DNA of 64,000 nt from Actinacidiphila rubida (GTDB taxonomy: Bacteria > Actinomycetota > Actinomycetes > Streptomycetales > Streptomycetaceae), in assembly GCF_900110255.1 (NCBI RefSeq), contig NZ_FODD01000004.1, positions 248,001 to 312,000 of the forward strand, written 5' to 3'. The notes beneath the pieces were generated by a model. The model did no database searches, was not told where the DNA came from, and saw only the letters and a program-made list of their open reading frames with translations. Position numbers and translations under genes: made by a program. Positions 16,340 to 25,204 of this stretch are shown in pieces (within the stretch, counting starts at the first letter, position 1; each line of letters starts with the position of its first letter).

Positions 16340-17284
16340 TCAGTGCTCGCGCGGCGCGGGGACGACGTGGTCCGAGGAACCCGCGGCGCCCGAGGAGCCC
16401 GCGGCACCGGCGCCGGCGGAGGACGGACGGGCGGACGGGACGGACAGCAGCTCGCGCATCGCCTCCTCGGCCGTGCCGCCGTCGCCCTCGGCGAGCGCGT
16501 CCACGATGCGGTGGTGCAGCCCGACGGCGGCGTCCCCCGAGCGCTCACAGCCGGTGATCGAACCGCCGGAGACGTGGAGTGCGGAGGAGACGATGCCCGA
16601 CAGGTGCTCCAGCATCTTGTTGCCCGCGACCTGGAGCAGCAGGGTGTGGAACTCGGAGTCGGCGCGGGTGCAGGTCAGGGCGTCACCCTGGGCGGCGGCG
16701 TGGGCCATGATCTCCGCCATGTCGGCCAGCCGCTGCTGGACGTCCTCGCGTCCATGGCCCGCGGCGAGCCGGGCCGCCAGCGGCTCGATGGTCCAGCGCA
16801 GCTCCTGGAGCTCGCGTCGCTGCTCGTCGCGCTGCGGGCCGAACGCCCGCCACTCGATGATGTCGGGGTCGAGGAGGTTCCAGTCGCTGACCGGGCGGAC
16901 CCGGGTGCCGACGTTGGGCCGGGCGCTGACCAGCCCTTTGGCCTCCAGCACGCGCAGCGACTCGCGCACCACGGTGCGGGAGACCTCGAAGCGCTGGCCG
17001 ATCTCCTCGGGCACCAGCGGGCGGTCGGCGCCGAGGTCGCCGGAGACGATCATCTGGCCGAGTTGCTGGACGAGTTGGCCGTGCAGTCCACGGCCGCGAC
17101 TGCCGCCCGCGCGGCGGCCGACCCGGCTCAGGTCCGGCTCCACGCCTTCCCAGGACGGCGCAGGTCCGGGGCGTTCGGCGCCGGGGGCGTCGGGGTAGGG
17201 GTAGCGGTCCAGCTCGCCCGCACCGGCGACGCCGGAGTCAGCGGAGCGAGCCGCGGTCATCATGGAATGCGCAAGGGTACTCAC
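16340..17284 (-). CDS. whiH: GntR/FadR-type sporulation regulator WhiH
   Basis: A 314-residue GntR-family regulator. A winged helix spans about residues 60-135 (VPEEIGQRFEVSRTVVRESL, then LVSARPNVGTRVRP). A helical FCD effector domain contains TRADSEFHTLLLQVAGN and LHHRIVDALAEGD. In S. coelicolor whiH lies directly beside hrdB and is needed for sporulation septation in aerial hyphae. The same position and domain layout support the name here. The tail is rich in Gly, Ser and Ala. GTG at 17284 is chosen for the AAGGA eight bases upstream. Confidence 0.85.
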   Translation of the reverse strand: MSTLAHSMMTAARSADSGVAGAGELDRYPYPDAPGAERPGPAPSWEGVEPDLSRVGRRAGGSRGRGLHGQLVQQLGQMIVSGDLGADRPLVPEEIGQRFEVSRTVVRESLRVLEAKGLVSARPNVGTRVRPVSDWNLLDPDIIEWRAFGPQRDEQRRELQELRWTIEPLAARLAAGHGREDVQQRLADMAEIMAHAAAQGDALTCTRADSEFHTLLLQVAGNKMLEHLSGIVSSALHVSGGSITGCERSGDAAVGLHHRIVDALAEGDGGTAEEAMRELLSVPSARPSSAGAGAAGSSGAAGSSDHVVPAPREH

Positions 17285-17390
17285 GCATCCTTTGTCGGCC
17301 ATGCCGATACGAGCCTTGAGCGCTTTGCTGAAAAGCACACGAAAGGGTGAGCACTCATCACCTGATCATTGACGTCCCTTTGTGGAGGAA

Positions 17391-19199
17391 TCACCCCTTC
17401 TTGCTGGTAAGCGGGGCACTTGCGCTGTCGGGGAGGGGAGTTGAGCGGCGTGCGCGCCGCCGTCCGAGCAACGCGCTGGCCGTGTACGCGCCCAGGAGCG
17501 CGGTCAGCGACAACGCCAGCGCCAGGACGAAGGGTTGGCTGACGAACCGCAGCGCCGTCGCGACCGCGCTGCCGTCGCCCTGCGGGACACCGCTCGCGAC
17601 CGACCACAACGCACCTCCCGCTTCGATGAGTTCCCGGGCCGTCGACTCACCGAGCAGTGCCCGCGCGGCCGGTACGGCGAGCAGGGGCACGGCCAGTACC
17701 GCCGCGACCCCGAGCGCGGTCGTGCGGAACACGGCGCCGGCGAGCACCCCCGCCCACGCGCAGCCGACCGCCAGCGCGGCCCAGCCGCCGAGCACCACCG
17801 GCGAGCGCGCGGGGTCGGGCGCGTGCGCCCCGGCGAGCGGGGTGTGCAGCAGTGCGACGTCGACCACCGCGGCGAGTGCGGCCAGCACGAGCGCGGCGAG
17901 CGCGGTGAGCGCGAGCTTGGCGCCGAGCAGCCGCGGGCTGCGCGGCTCGGGCCCGTACCCGGGGGCGAGCGCCGGGTACAGGTACTCCTGGCCGTAGGTG
18001 AGCGCGCCCAGGCCGCCCGCGCCGATCGCGGCCGCGGGCAGCGGGAGTTCCGCGGACCAGCCGGAGAGCTGACGCAGCGGGGTGCGCGGGGTGCTGCCGT
18101 AGCGGGCCATGAGCACGGTGCCCGCGGCCGAGCAGGCCAGCGCGACGGACGCGGCCAGCCAGGGGGTGCGGACGCCGAAGCCGCGCCGCACCTCGTAGGC
18201 CAGGGCGTGGGCGGGCCCGTCGCGGTGGCCGATCCTGCGGGGCAGCCGCGGCGGCCGGGCCGCGAACCTGCGGCGCCTCCCGGACCCGACGTCCGGGCCG
18301 TCCTTCCCCGCGTCCCCGTCGGCCGGTGCGCCGGGCTGCGCGGCTCCCCCTTCGGGGGTCTGGTCGGCGAGCTGGTGGAGCAGGATGCCGTGCTGGTAGG
18401 CGGTCTCGCCGACGGCCGCGGAGGTGGAGCCGAAGACGGCGATCCTGCTGCCGCTCGTGGTCACCACCTCCGCGCCCTCGCCGGTGAGCAGTTCGCCGAG
18501 GCGCTGGGCGTAGGGGGAGCGCACGGCGACGAAGGGACGCAGCCGGGTGCGGGCGAAGTCCTCGGCCGGCTCGTCGGCGGCCAGGCGGCCGCCGTCCAGC
18601 GCGATCACATGGTCGGCGGTGCGGGCCAGGGCCCGAACGTCGCGGCTCGCCAGCAGGACGGCCCCTCCCCCGGCGGCGTGCCGCCGCGCCAGGTCGTGCA
18701 CCCAGGCCGCTTCCCTGGGCGGGAGTTCGCGCACCGGGTCGTCCAGGATCAGCGCGCGGGGGCGTGCCAGGAGCGCGACGGCGAACCCGAGGCGCCGGTC
18801 CATGCCCAGCGAGTAGGTTCCGATGGGCTCCTCCGCGACGGCGTCGAGGCCGACGAGGTCCAGCACTTCCTCGGCGCGGGACAGGGGGACCCCGAAGGCC
18901 GAGCAGAGCATCCGCAGGTGTCCGCGAGCCGAACGCCTCGGGTGCGCCGGGACGTCGCCGATCAGGGCACCGATCTCCCGTGCGGGGTGGACCAGTTCCT
19001 GCAGCGGGCGGCCGTCGACCAGGGTGGCGCCCCGGCCCGGTTCGACGCCCAGCATCAGCCGCATGGCGGTGGACTTGCCCGAACCGGCGGGTCCGAGCAG
19101 GCCCGTCACCTCACCCTTGCGGACCTCGAACGACAGGTCGGCGACCGACGGCCGGGCACCGCGACGGGACATGCTGGTCAATCCGATGGCCTGGATCAC
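17391..19199 (-). CDS. ABC transporter, ATPase fused to membrane domain
   Basis: A 602-residue fusion. Residues 1-220 form an ABC ATPase with Walker A GPAGSGKST and Walker B ALILDDP. The signature reads YSLGMDRRLG rather than LSGGQ, and the residue after Walker B is Pro, not Glu, so hydrolysis may be weak. A Gly/Pro-rich linker leads to a C-terminal half with about six hydrophobic segments, resembling ABC-2-type permeases. Substrate unknown. A similar gene sits beside whiH in S. coelicolor, as far as I remember. The GTG start at 19199 has only a weak ribosome binding site. Confidence 0.87.
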   Translation of the reverse strand: MIQAIGLTSMSRRGARPSVADLSFEVRKGEVTGLLGPAGSGKSTAMRLMLGVEPGRGATLVDGRPLQELVHPAREIGALIGDVPAHPRRSARGHLRMLCSAFGVPLSRAEEVLDLVGLDAVAEEPIGTYSLGMDRRLGFAVALLARPRALILDDPVRELPPREAAWVHDLARRHAAGGGAVLLASRDVRALARTADHVIALDGGRLAADEPAEDFARTRLRPFVAVRSPYAQRLGELLTGEGAEVVTTSGSRIAVFGSTSAAVGETAYQHGILLHQLADQTPEGGAAQPGAPADGDAGKDGPDVGSGRRRRFAARPPRLPRRIGHRDGPAHALAYEVRRGFGVRTPWLAASVALACSAAGTVLMARYGSTPRTPLRQLSGWSAELPLPAAAIGAGGLGALTYGQEYLYPALAPGYGPEPRSPRLLGAKLALTALAALVLAALAAVVDVALLHTPLAGAHAPDPARSPVVLGGWAALAVGCAWAGVLAGAVFRTTALGVAAVLAVPLLAVPAARALLGESTARELIEAGGALWSVASGVPQGDGSAVATALRFVSQPFVLALALSLTALLGAYTASALLGRRRARRSTPLPDSASAPLTSKKG

Positions 19200-19251
19200 C
19201 CCAGCACCATAACGCCCAAAACCTCAGAAAACGGACAGGGTTCGGGGAGCG

Positions 19252-19986
19252 TCAGACCTCGGGCCGCAGCATCGGCGGATTCAGCAGGGTGGCCCCTCCG
19301 GCCCTGAACAACTGAGCGGGCCGGCCGCCCTGACGGGTCGTGGTCCCGCCGGTCGGCACCAGGAAGCCCACCGTGCCGGTGACCTTGCGGTGGAAGTTGC
19401 GCGGGTCCAGCGCGACCCCCCACACCGCCTCGTAGACCCGCCGCAGCTCACCCACCGTGAACTCGGGCGGGCAGAAGGCGGTGGCCAGCGACGAGTACTC
19501 GATCTTCGACCGGGCCCGCTCGACGCCGTCCGCCAGGATCGTGCCGTGGTCGAACGCCAGCGGAGCCGTGTCGCCGGCGTGGTCCTGGCCGTTCTCGGCG
19601 AGCAGCGTGTCCACGGGAGCCCAGCGGGCGCTGCGCGCGTCGCCGCCGGCCCGGGGAGCGGGCAGGTCGGGCGCGAGCACGAGGTGGGCGACGCTGACCA
19701 CCCGCATCCGCGGGTCACGCTGGGGGTCGCCGTAGGTCGCCAGCTGTTCCAGATGGGCGCCGTTCTGCGCGCGCAGTCCGGTCTCCTCCGCCAGCTCGCG
19801 GGCCGCCGCCTGGGACAGGTCCTCGTCCGCCCGCACGAACCCTCCGGGCAGTGCCCACCTGCCCTGGAACGGGGGCTCCCCGCGACGTACCGACAGCGCG
19901 CACAGGGCGTGGTGCCGCACGGTGAGCACGACCAGGTCGACGGTGACGGCAAACGGCGGGAAGGCCGACGGGTCGTAGGGCGACAT
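19252..19986 (-). CDS. Nudix-domain regulator (NrtR-like)
   Basis: A 244-residue protein with an N-terminal Nudix fold and a C-terminal winged helix, the layout of NrtR regulators of NAD metabolism. The Nudix box is canonical (G-x5-E-x7-RELAEETG), so catalytic activity may be kept; many NrtR proteins instead use the fold to sense ADP-ribose. The C-terminal part includes [19 protein letters not shown] and NFHRKVTG. No NAD synthesis genes are adjacent. It is divergent from a peptidase gene, and the palindrome at 20000-20014 could be its operator. Confidence 0.85.
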   Translation of the reverse strand: MSPYDPSAFPPFAVTVDLVVLTVRHHALCALSVRRGEPPFQGRWALPGGFVRADEDLSQAAARELAEETGLRAQNGAHLEQLATYGDPQRDPRMRVVSVAHLVLAPDLPAPRAGGDARSARWAPVDTLLAENGQDHAGDTAPLAFDHGTILADGVERARSKIEYSSLATAFCPPEFTVGELRRVYEAVWGVALDPRNFHRKVTGTVGFLVPTGGTTTRQGGRPAQLFRAGGATLLNPPMLRPEV

Positions 19987-19999
19987 GCCGCGATCTTAG

Positions 20000-20014
20000 T
20001 CGTCTGCCTGACGA
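20000..20014. promoter_or_regulatory. palindrome upstream of the NrtR-like gene
   Basis: TCGTC-TGCCT-GACGA, framed by TTA on the left (after one base) and TAA on the right, lies 13 bases upstream of the regulator start in a divergent promoter region. Position and symmetry suggest an operator; this was inferred from sequence only. Confidence 0.4.
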
Positions 20015-20218
20015 TAATCAGCCGGATCGGCACCTGTTCGCGATCAGGTCGGACCGAAAATTCCCCACGGCCCCCGCGCCCGGCGGATCCCGCGTCCGGC
20101 CCGGCACCCCGTCGAGCGTGCGCTCCCCCGCCCGTCTACCGTTCCCCCACGGGAGCTGCGGCTCCCCGCACCGACCCGTACCGCCCAGCACCGCCCCGCA
20201 CCTCCGGAGAGAACACCC

Positions 20219-21529
20219 ATGGCCGTCCACCGCCAGCCCGGCACCGTCATCACCGACCGCACCTTCACCCTGCCCCTGGACCACGCCGATCCGGCCGGCG
20301 AGCAGATCGAGGTGTACGCACGTGAGGTCGTGGCGGCCGGCAAGGAACACAGCGAGCTGCCCTGGCTGCTGTTCCTGCAGGGCGGACCCGGTGGGCGCTC
20401 GCCGCGCCCGCTGGGCCGTGACAGCTGGCTGACCCGTGCCCTGGACGACCACCGCGTGCTGCTGCTGGACCAGCGCGGCACCGGGCGCTCCACTCCGGCC
20501 ACCCGGCAGACCCTGTCCGCCCGCGGCGACGCCGCCGCGCAGGCGCGCTACCTCACCCACTTCCGGGCCGACTCCATCGTCCGCGACTGCGAGGCCATCC
20601 GGCTGACGCTGCTGGGCGACGCCGGCCGCTGGACCCTGCTGGGCCAGAGCTTCGGCGGCTTCTGCGCCCTCACCTACCTCTCGTTCGCGCCGCAGGGGCT
20701 GCGCGAGGTACTAATCACCGGCGGGCTCGCCGGGCTGCTCAGCAGCGCCGAGGACGTCTACCGCGCGGCCTATCCCCGCGTCGAGCGCAAGAACCTCGCC
20801 CACTACGCCCGCTATCCCGAGGACGTGGCGGCCGTGCGGGAGATCGCACGCCACCTGTCCGACCGGGACGTGGTGCTCCCCGGCGGCGGCCGGCTGACCC
20901 CCGAGGCGTTCCAGTCGCTGGGCCTGATGCTCGGTTCCGGGACCGGCTCGCACACCCTCCACTATCTGATCGAGGACGCCTTCGTCTCCACGTCCACCGG
21001 GCCCGAGCTCTCCGACTCCTTCCTCTCCGAGGTGCAGGGGCACCTGTCGTTCGCGACCAACCCCCTCTACGCGGTCATGCACGAGGCCATCTACGGCCAG
21101 CGCTCCGTCTCCCCCGCCGGGACCGGCTGGGCGGCCGAGCGGGTCCGCGCCGAGTTCCCGCAGTTCGACGCCGCCGCCGCGCTGGGCGGAGGCAGGCCGG
21201 TGCTCTTCACCGGCGAGACCGTCCACCCGTGGATGTTCGCCACGGATCCGGCGCTCCAGCCACTGCGCGAGACCGCGGAGCTGCTGGCGCAGCACGAGGA
21301 GTGGCCCGACCTCTACGACCCGGCCGCCCTGGCGGCCAACGAGGTGCCGGTGGCGGCGGCCGTCTACCACGACGACATGTACGTCCACACCGCCGACTCC
21401 CTGGCCACCGCCCGGGCGGTGCGCGGACTGCGGACCTGGATCACCGACGAGTACGAGCACGATGGCCTCCGGGCGAGCGGCGGCCAGGTGCTCGACCGGC
21501 TGCTCCGTCTGGTCCACGGCGAGCTTTAG
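20219..21529 (+). CDS. proline iminopeptidase-like alpha/beta hydrolase (S33)
   Basis: A 436-residue cytosolic hydrolase of peptidase family S33. The oxyanion motif is LFLQGGPGGRS (near residue 50), the nucleophile elbow is GQSFGG (near residue 140) and the C-terminal region has the acidic-His part VYHDDMYVHTADS. It should release N-terminal proline or similar residues from short peptides. The ATG at 20219 follows GGAGAGAACACCC. It converges on the DUF4192 gene, and the two coding regions overlap by 89 bases at their 3' ends. Confidence 0.9.
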   Translation: MAVHRQPGTVITDRTFTLPLDHADPAGEQIEVYAREVVAAGKEHSELPWLLFLQGGPGGRSPRPLGRDSWLTRALDDHRVLLLDQRGTGRSTPATRQTLSARGDAAAQARYLTHFRADSIVRDCEAIRLTLLGDAGRWTLLGQSFGGFCALTYLSFAPQGLREVLITGGLAGLLSSAEDVYRAAYPRVERKNLAHYARYPEDVAAVREIARHLSDRDVVLPGGGRLTPEAFQSLGLMLGSGTGSHTLHYLIEDAFVSTSTGPELSDSFLSEVQGHLSFATNPLYAVMHEAIYGQRSVSPAGTGWAAERVRAEFPQFDAAAALGGGRPVLFTGETVHPWMFATDPALQPLRETAELLAQHEEWPDLYDPAALAANEVPVAAAVYHDDMYVHTADSLATARAVRGLRTWITDEYEHDGLRASGGQVLDRLLRLVHGEL

Positions 21530-22685
21530 CCGCGGACAGGACCCTGCGGCGGCGCTCCCGTCGCAGGGAGCCGCGCAGCAGCTCAGGGTCGAGCCCCGAG
21601 TTGACGGCGTGGTGCAGCAACCGCGCGAAGGTGTAGGTGGGTTCGAGGTCGAGAGCGAGTCCGAGGGCGGCCCTGGCCTCGGCCTCGTCCCCCGTGGACC
21701 AGGCCACCCAGCCGGCGAGGGTCAGCGGCGCCGCGGCGTGCTCGGCGTAGGTGCCGGCGCAGCGCCGGGCCAGCGCCCGCCACAGCCGCAGTGCCGCGTC
21801 GACCTGCGCGGGCTCCATCCACTCCGCCGCCCGGTCGCGGGTCTCCCGGTCCTGGAGGCCCAGGATGATCGTGGCCGCCTCGTCGTCGGCGAGCAGCTTG
21901 TCGTCCCGCCGATCGGCACGTGGCGCGTCCCCGATCAGCGGCGCCCTGCGGAACCGCTCCATCGCGGTACGGGCCAGGTGGAGGGTGCGGTGCCTGATGT
22001 CGTCGCTGGCGGCGCCGTCGGCGAGCATGCGCGGTACGAGTGCGGCCGCGGCGGTGTCCAAGGCGATCTCGTGGTCCCGGTCGCGCGGTTCGAGGGGCTT
22101 GAGCCGCGACTCCATGTCCCGCAGCGACGACGGAGAGGGAAGGCCGAGGTAGGCGGCCGTGGCCGCCATGGCGGTGCTGCCCGGCGGCGGCAGCGCTTCC
22201 CCTTCCGCCGGCGAGGGCGCGGACTCGGGCCGCACGTAGGACCACCAGCGTCCCGCCGAGACGCACAGAGCCTCCACCACGGGCACCTCCAGAGTTCCGC
22301 AGGCCAGCCGCAGCCGCTGCACGAGCGGGCGCAGCCGCTCCACCACGTCGGCCGGGGTCTCCTTCTCACCGGGGTCCTGGCAGACGAAGGCCACGACGGC
22401 GTCCGGCGAGACGCCGCGGCGCGCGCTGTTCTTCACCAGCACCTCCGCCAGCTGCCCGGCGACCGCGGGCCATTCGTCCGGGTCGTGCGGCAGACCGAGG
22501 CGCACCCGGCCGCCGAACCGGCCGTGCTCGCCGTGGAGCGCCACGAGGACGATGCTGTCGTTGGGATGGAAACCCATCAGATACGGGAGCGCGTCGGCGA
22601 GCTCGCCCGGGCCGCGCAGGGTGATCTTGACTTCTTCGGACGAGTTCGGTGACTGTCCGTGCCGGATTTGGTTGCTCTGTGTCAT
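21441..22685 (-). CDS. DUF4192 family protein
   Basis: A 414-residue actinobacterial DUF4192 protein of unknown function. It opens with the typical VKITLRGPGELADALPYLMGFHPNDSIVLVAL pattern (quoted only in part: GFHPNDSIVLVAL) and ends with a TPR-like helical region (LGLALDLEPTYTFARLLHHAV). The last 30 or so residues are basic and Gly/Arg-rich and are encoded opposite the 3' end of the peptidase gene. It is divergent from recQ across a region with two DnaA-box sequences. The start ATG at 22685 has no clear ribosome binding site. Confidence 0.88.
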   Translation of the reverse strand: MTQSNQIRHGQSPNSSEEVKITLRGPGELADALPYLMGFHPNDSIVLVALHGEHGRFGGRVRLGLPHDPDEWPAVAGQLAEVLVKNSARRGVSPDAVVAFVCQDPGEKETPADVVERLRPLVQRLRLACGTLEVPVVEALCVSAGRWWSYVRPESAPSPAEGEALPPPGSTAMAATAAYLGLPSPSSLRDMESRLKPLEPRDRDHEIALDTAAAALVPRMLADGAASDDIRHRTLHLARTAMERFRRAPLIGDAPRADRRDDKLLADDEAATIILGLQDRETRDRAAEWMEPAQVDAALRLWRALARRCAGTYAEHAAAPLTLAGWVAWSTGDEAEARAALGLALDLEPTYTFARLLHHAVNSGLDPELLRGSLRRERRRRVLSAAKARRGPDGAAGRAPGRRSPGGHRARTRR

Positions 22686-22734
22686 GACTCGACGATGACG
22701 CACCGCACGCTCTCCGCACCAGCCCCCCCGAATG

Positions 22735-22769
22735 CCTGTGGATAACCTTCGTCCCGGGTTATCCACAGG
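22735..22769. promoter_or_regulatory. inverted pair of DnaA-box sequences
   Basis: CCTGTGGATAACC (22735-22747) and GGTTATCCACAGG (22757-22769) form a perfect 13-bp inverted repeat around a 9-base spacer. Each arm contains TTATCCACA, the consensus DnaA box of E. coli and one base from the common streptomycete form TTGTCCACA. It lies between the divergent DUF4192 and recQ genes. Confidence 0.65.
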
Positions 22770-22820
22770 CCCGGACCGCGGCGTTGGCGGAATGTCGGTC
22801 GGATCGGGTTGCATGGGGGC

Positions 22821-25001
22821 ATGAGCGAGGACACCACCGCGCTGCGTGGCGCGGCCGACACCGTACTGAGCCGACTCGTCGGCGCCGAACCGGGCGCCGC
22901 GCGGCTGCGCGAGGACCAGTGGCGCGCGGTCGAGGCGCTCGTCGCGCACGGCCGCAGAACGCTGGTGGTGCAGCGCACGGGCTGGGGCAAGTCGGCGGTG
23001 TACTTCGTGGCGACCGCGCTGCTGCGCGAGCGCGGCGCGGGCCCGACCGTGATCATCTCGCCGCTGCTCGCGCTCATGCGCAACCAGGTGGAGGCGGCCG
23101 CCCGCGCGGGCATCCGCGCGCACACGATCAACTCCTCCAACGCCGAGGAGTGGGACGGCATCCAGGCCGACGTGGCGGCGGGCGAGGTCGACGTCCTGCT
23201 CGTCAGTCCCGAGCGGCTGAACAACCCCGACTTCCGCGATCAGGTCCTGCCGAAGCTGGCGTCCACGACCGGCCTCCTCGTGGTCGACGAGGCGCACTGC
23301 ATCTCCGACTGGGGCCACGACTTCCGCCCGGACTACCGGCGGTTGCGCACCATGCTGTCCGACCTGCCGCCGGGAGTGCCGGTGCTGGCCACCACGGCGA
23401 CGGCCAACGCCCGCGTGACCGCGGACGTCGCCGAGCAGCTCGGCACCGGTCTCGACGGCGGGGAAGGCGCGGGCGCCCTGGTGCTGCGCGGGCCGCTGGA
23501 CCGGGAGAGCCTCTCACTCGGCGTGCTGGGGCTGCCCGACGCCGCGCACCGGCTGGCCTGGCTCGCCGACCACCTCGACTCCCTACCGGGCTCCGGCATC
23601 ATCTACACCCTCACCGTGGCGGCGGCGGACGAGATCACGGCGTTCCTGCGGCAGCGCGGCTTCGCGGTGGCGTCTTACTCCGGGCGCACCGAGAACGCCG
23701 ACCGCATGGCGGCGGAGGCGGATCTGCTGGCCAACCGAGTCAAGGCGCTCGTGGCCACGTCCGCCCTCGGCATGGGCTTCGACAAGCCGGACCTGGGTTT
23801 CGTCGTCCACGTCGGCTCGCCGTCGTCGCCGATCGCGTACTACCAGCAGGTCGGGCGGGCCGGCCGAGGCGTCGACCATGCCGAGGTGCTGCTGCTGCCC
23901 GGCCAGGAGGACAGCGCGATCTGGCGGTACTTCGCGTCCCTCGCCTTCCCGCCCGAGGAGCAGGTGCGGCGCACCCTCGATCTTCTGGCGGCGGCCGACC
24001 GCCCGCTGTCGGTCCCGGCGTTGGAGGCCCGTGTCGACCTGCGGCGGTCCCGCCTGGAGATCATGCTGAAGGTCCTCGACGTGGACGGCGCGGTGCGCCG
24101 CGTCCGCGGCGGCTGGACCGCCACCGGCCAGCCGTGGGTCTACGACACCGACCGCTACGCCTGGGTGGCCCGCCAGCGCGAGGCCGAGCAGGACGCCATG
24201 CGCGAATACGCGAGCACCACGCAGTGCCGGATGGAGTTCCTGCGGCGCCAGTTGGACGACGAGCAGGCCGCTCCCTGCGGGCGCTGCGACAACTGCATCG
24301 GCGCCCGGCATCCGTCGGAGGTGTCGGCGGCCGCATTGGAGGCCGCCCGTGCCGCACTCGGCCGGCCCGGCGTGGAGGTGGAGCCGCGCAAGATGTGGCC
24401 CTCCGGGCTGGACGCCGCCGGTATCGGCCTCAAGGGCCGTATCGCTCCAGGGGAGCAGGCCGCGCCGGGCCGCGCGCTCGGCCGCCTGTCCGACATCGGC
24501 TGGGGCAACCGGCTGCGTCCGCTGTTCGCCGACGGCGCCCCCGACCAGCCCGTACCGCCGGCCGCCGTCGAGGCCGTGGTGCAGGTCCTCGCGGACTGGG
24601 CGAAGGGGCCCGGTGGCTGGGCGAGCGGAGCCCCTGACGCTCCGGAGCGCCCGGTCGGCGTAGTGGCCATGGCGTCGCGTCGGCACGGCACCCTCGTCCA
24701 GTCGCTGGCCGCGCGGATCGCCGACGTCGGCCGCATGCCGCTGCTGGGCACCATCGGCTACGCCGGCGGGGAAGGCCCTGGTGCGGTGCCGCGCAGCAAC
24801 AGCGCCCAGCGGGTCCGTGTGCTGCACGAGGCGTTCCAGCTCTCGCCCGAACTCGCCGGGGCGCTGAGCGACAGCCCCGGCCCGGTACTGCTGGTCGACG
24901 ACGTCACGGACACCGGCTGGACGCTCGCGATGGGGGCCCGGCTCCTCCGGCGCGCGGGGGCCGCCGCGGTGTTCCCGCTGGTCCTGGCGATTCAGGCGTG
25001 A
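22821..25001 (+). CDS. recQ: RecQ-family helicase with C-terminal phosphoribosyltransferase-like domain
   Basis: A 726-residue fusion. Residues 1-510 are a RecQ-type 3'-5' DNA helicase: motif I QRTGWGKS, motif II VVDEAHCISDWGHDF, motif III ATTATAN, motif VI QQVGRAGRG, and the zinc cysteines in CGRCDNC plus an upstream cysteine. The last 150 or so residues contain PVLLVDDVTDTGWTL, the PRPP-binding signature of type I phosphoribosyltransferases such as ComF. The combination occurs in actinobacterial RecQ proteins as I recall. The ATG at 22821 follows GGGGGC; an in-frame TTG at 22809 is less likely. Confidence 0.9.
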   Translation: MSEDTTALRGAADTVLSRLVGAEPGAARLREDQWRAVEALVAHGRRTLVVQRTGWGKSAVYFVATALLRERGAGPTVIISPLLALMRNQVEAAARAGIRAHTINSSNAEEWDGIQADVAAGEVDVLLVSPERLNNPDFRDQVLPKLASTTGLLVVDEAHCISDWGHDFRPDYRRLRTMLSDLPPGVPVLATTATANARVTADVAEQLGTGLDGGEGAGALVLRGPLDRESLSLGVLGLPDAAHRLAWLADHLDSLPGSGIIYTLTVAAADEITAFLRQRGFAVASYSGRTENADRMAAEADLLANRVKALVATSALGMGFDKPDLGFVVHVGSPSSPIAYYQQVGRAGRGVDHAEVLLLPGQEDSAIWRYFASLAFPPEEQVRRTLDLLAAADRPLSVPALEARVDLRRSRLEIMLKVLDVDGAVRRVRGGWTATGQPWVYDTDRYAWVARQREAEQDAMREYASTTQCRMEFLRRQLDDEQAAPCGRCDNCIGARHPSEVSAAALEAARAALGRPGVEVEPRKMWPSGLDAAGIGLKGRIAPGEQAAPGRALGRLSDIGWGNRLRPLFADGAPDQPVPPAAVEAVVQVLADWAKGPGGWASGAPDAPERPVGVVAMASRRHGTLVQSLAARIADVGRMPLLGTIGYAGGEGPGAVPRSNSAQRVRVLHEAFQLSPELAGALSDSPGPVLLVDDVTDTGWTLAMGARLLRRAGAAAVFPLVLAIQA

Positions 25002-25204
25002 ACCGCACCCGCATCATCAGCAACCGGAAGGGATCTAAGCGGCGGACAGGTCTATACCGGTCAGGTCGGTCAATTGCCCGTTGCCGCACGGCAGTGCGAG
25101 AGGAAGAATTGCCTTCGGATCCCCGATCGGCTCCTGGAGCCTTCTGACCGGAGTGCGCCCGCACCCGGTCCCTGGGTGTATCCGCGGAAGGGAGGACCGT
25201 GACC

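Noticed and set aside
14410-16557. A 715-residue open frame antisense to hrdB.
   Set aside because: It mirrors the hrdB coding frame and has Leu/Gly-rich, non-protein-like content.
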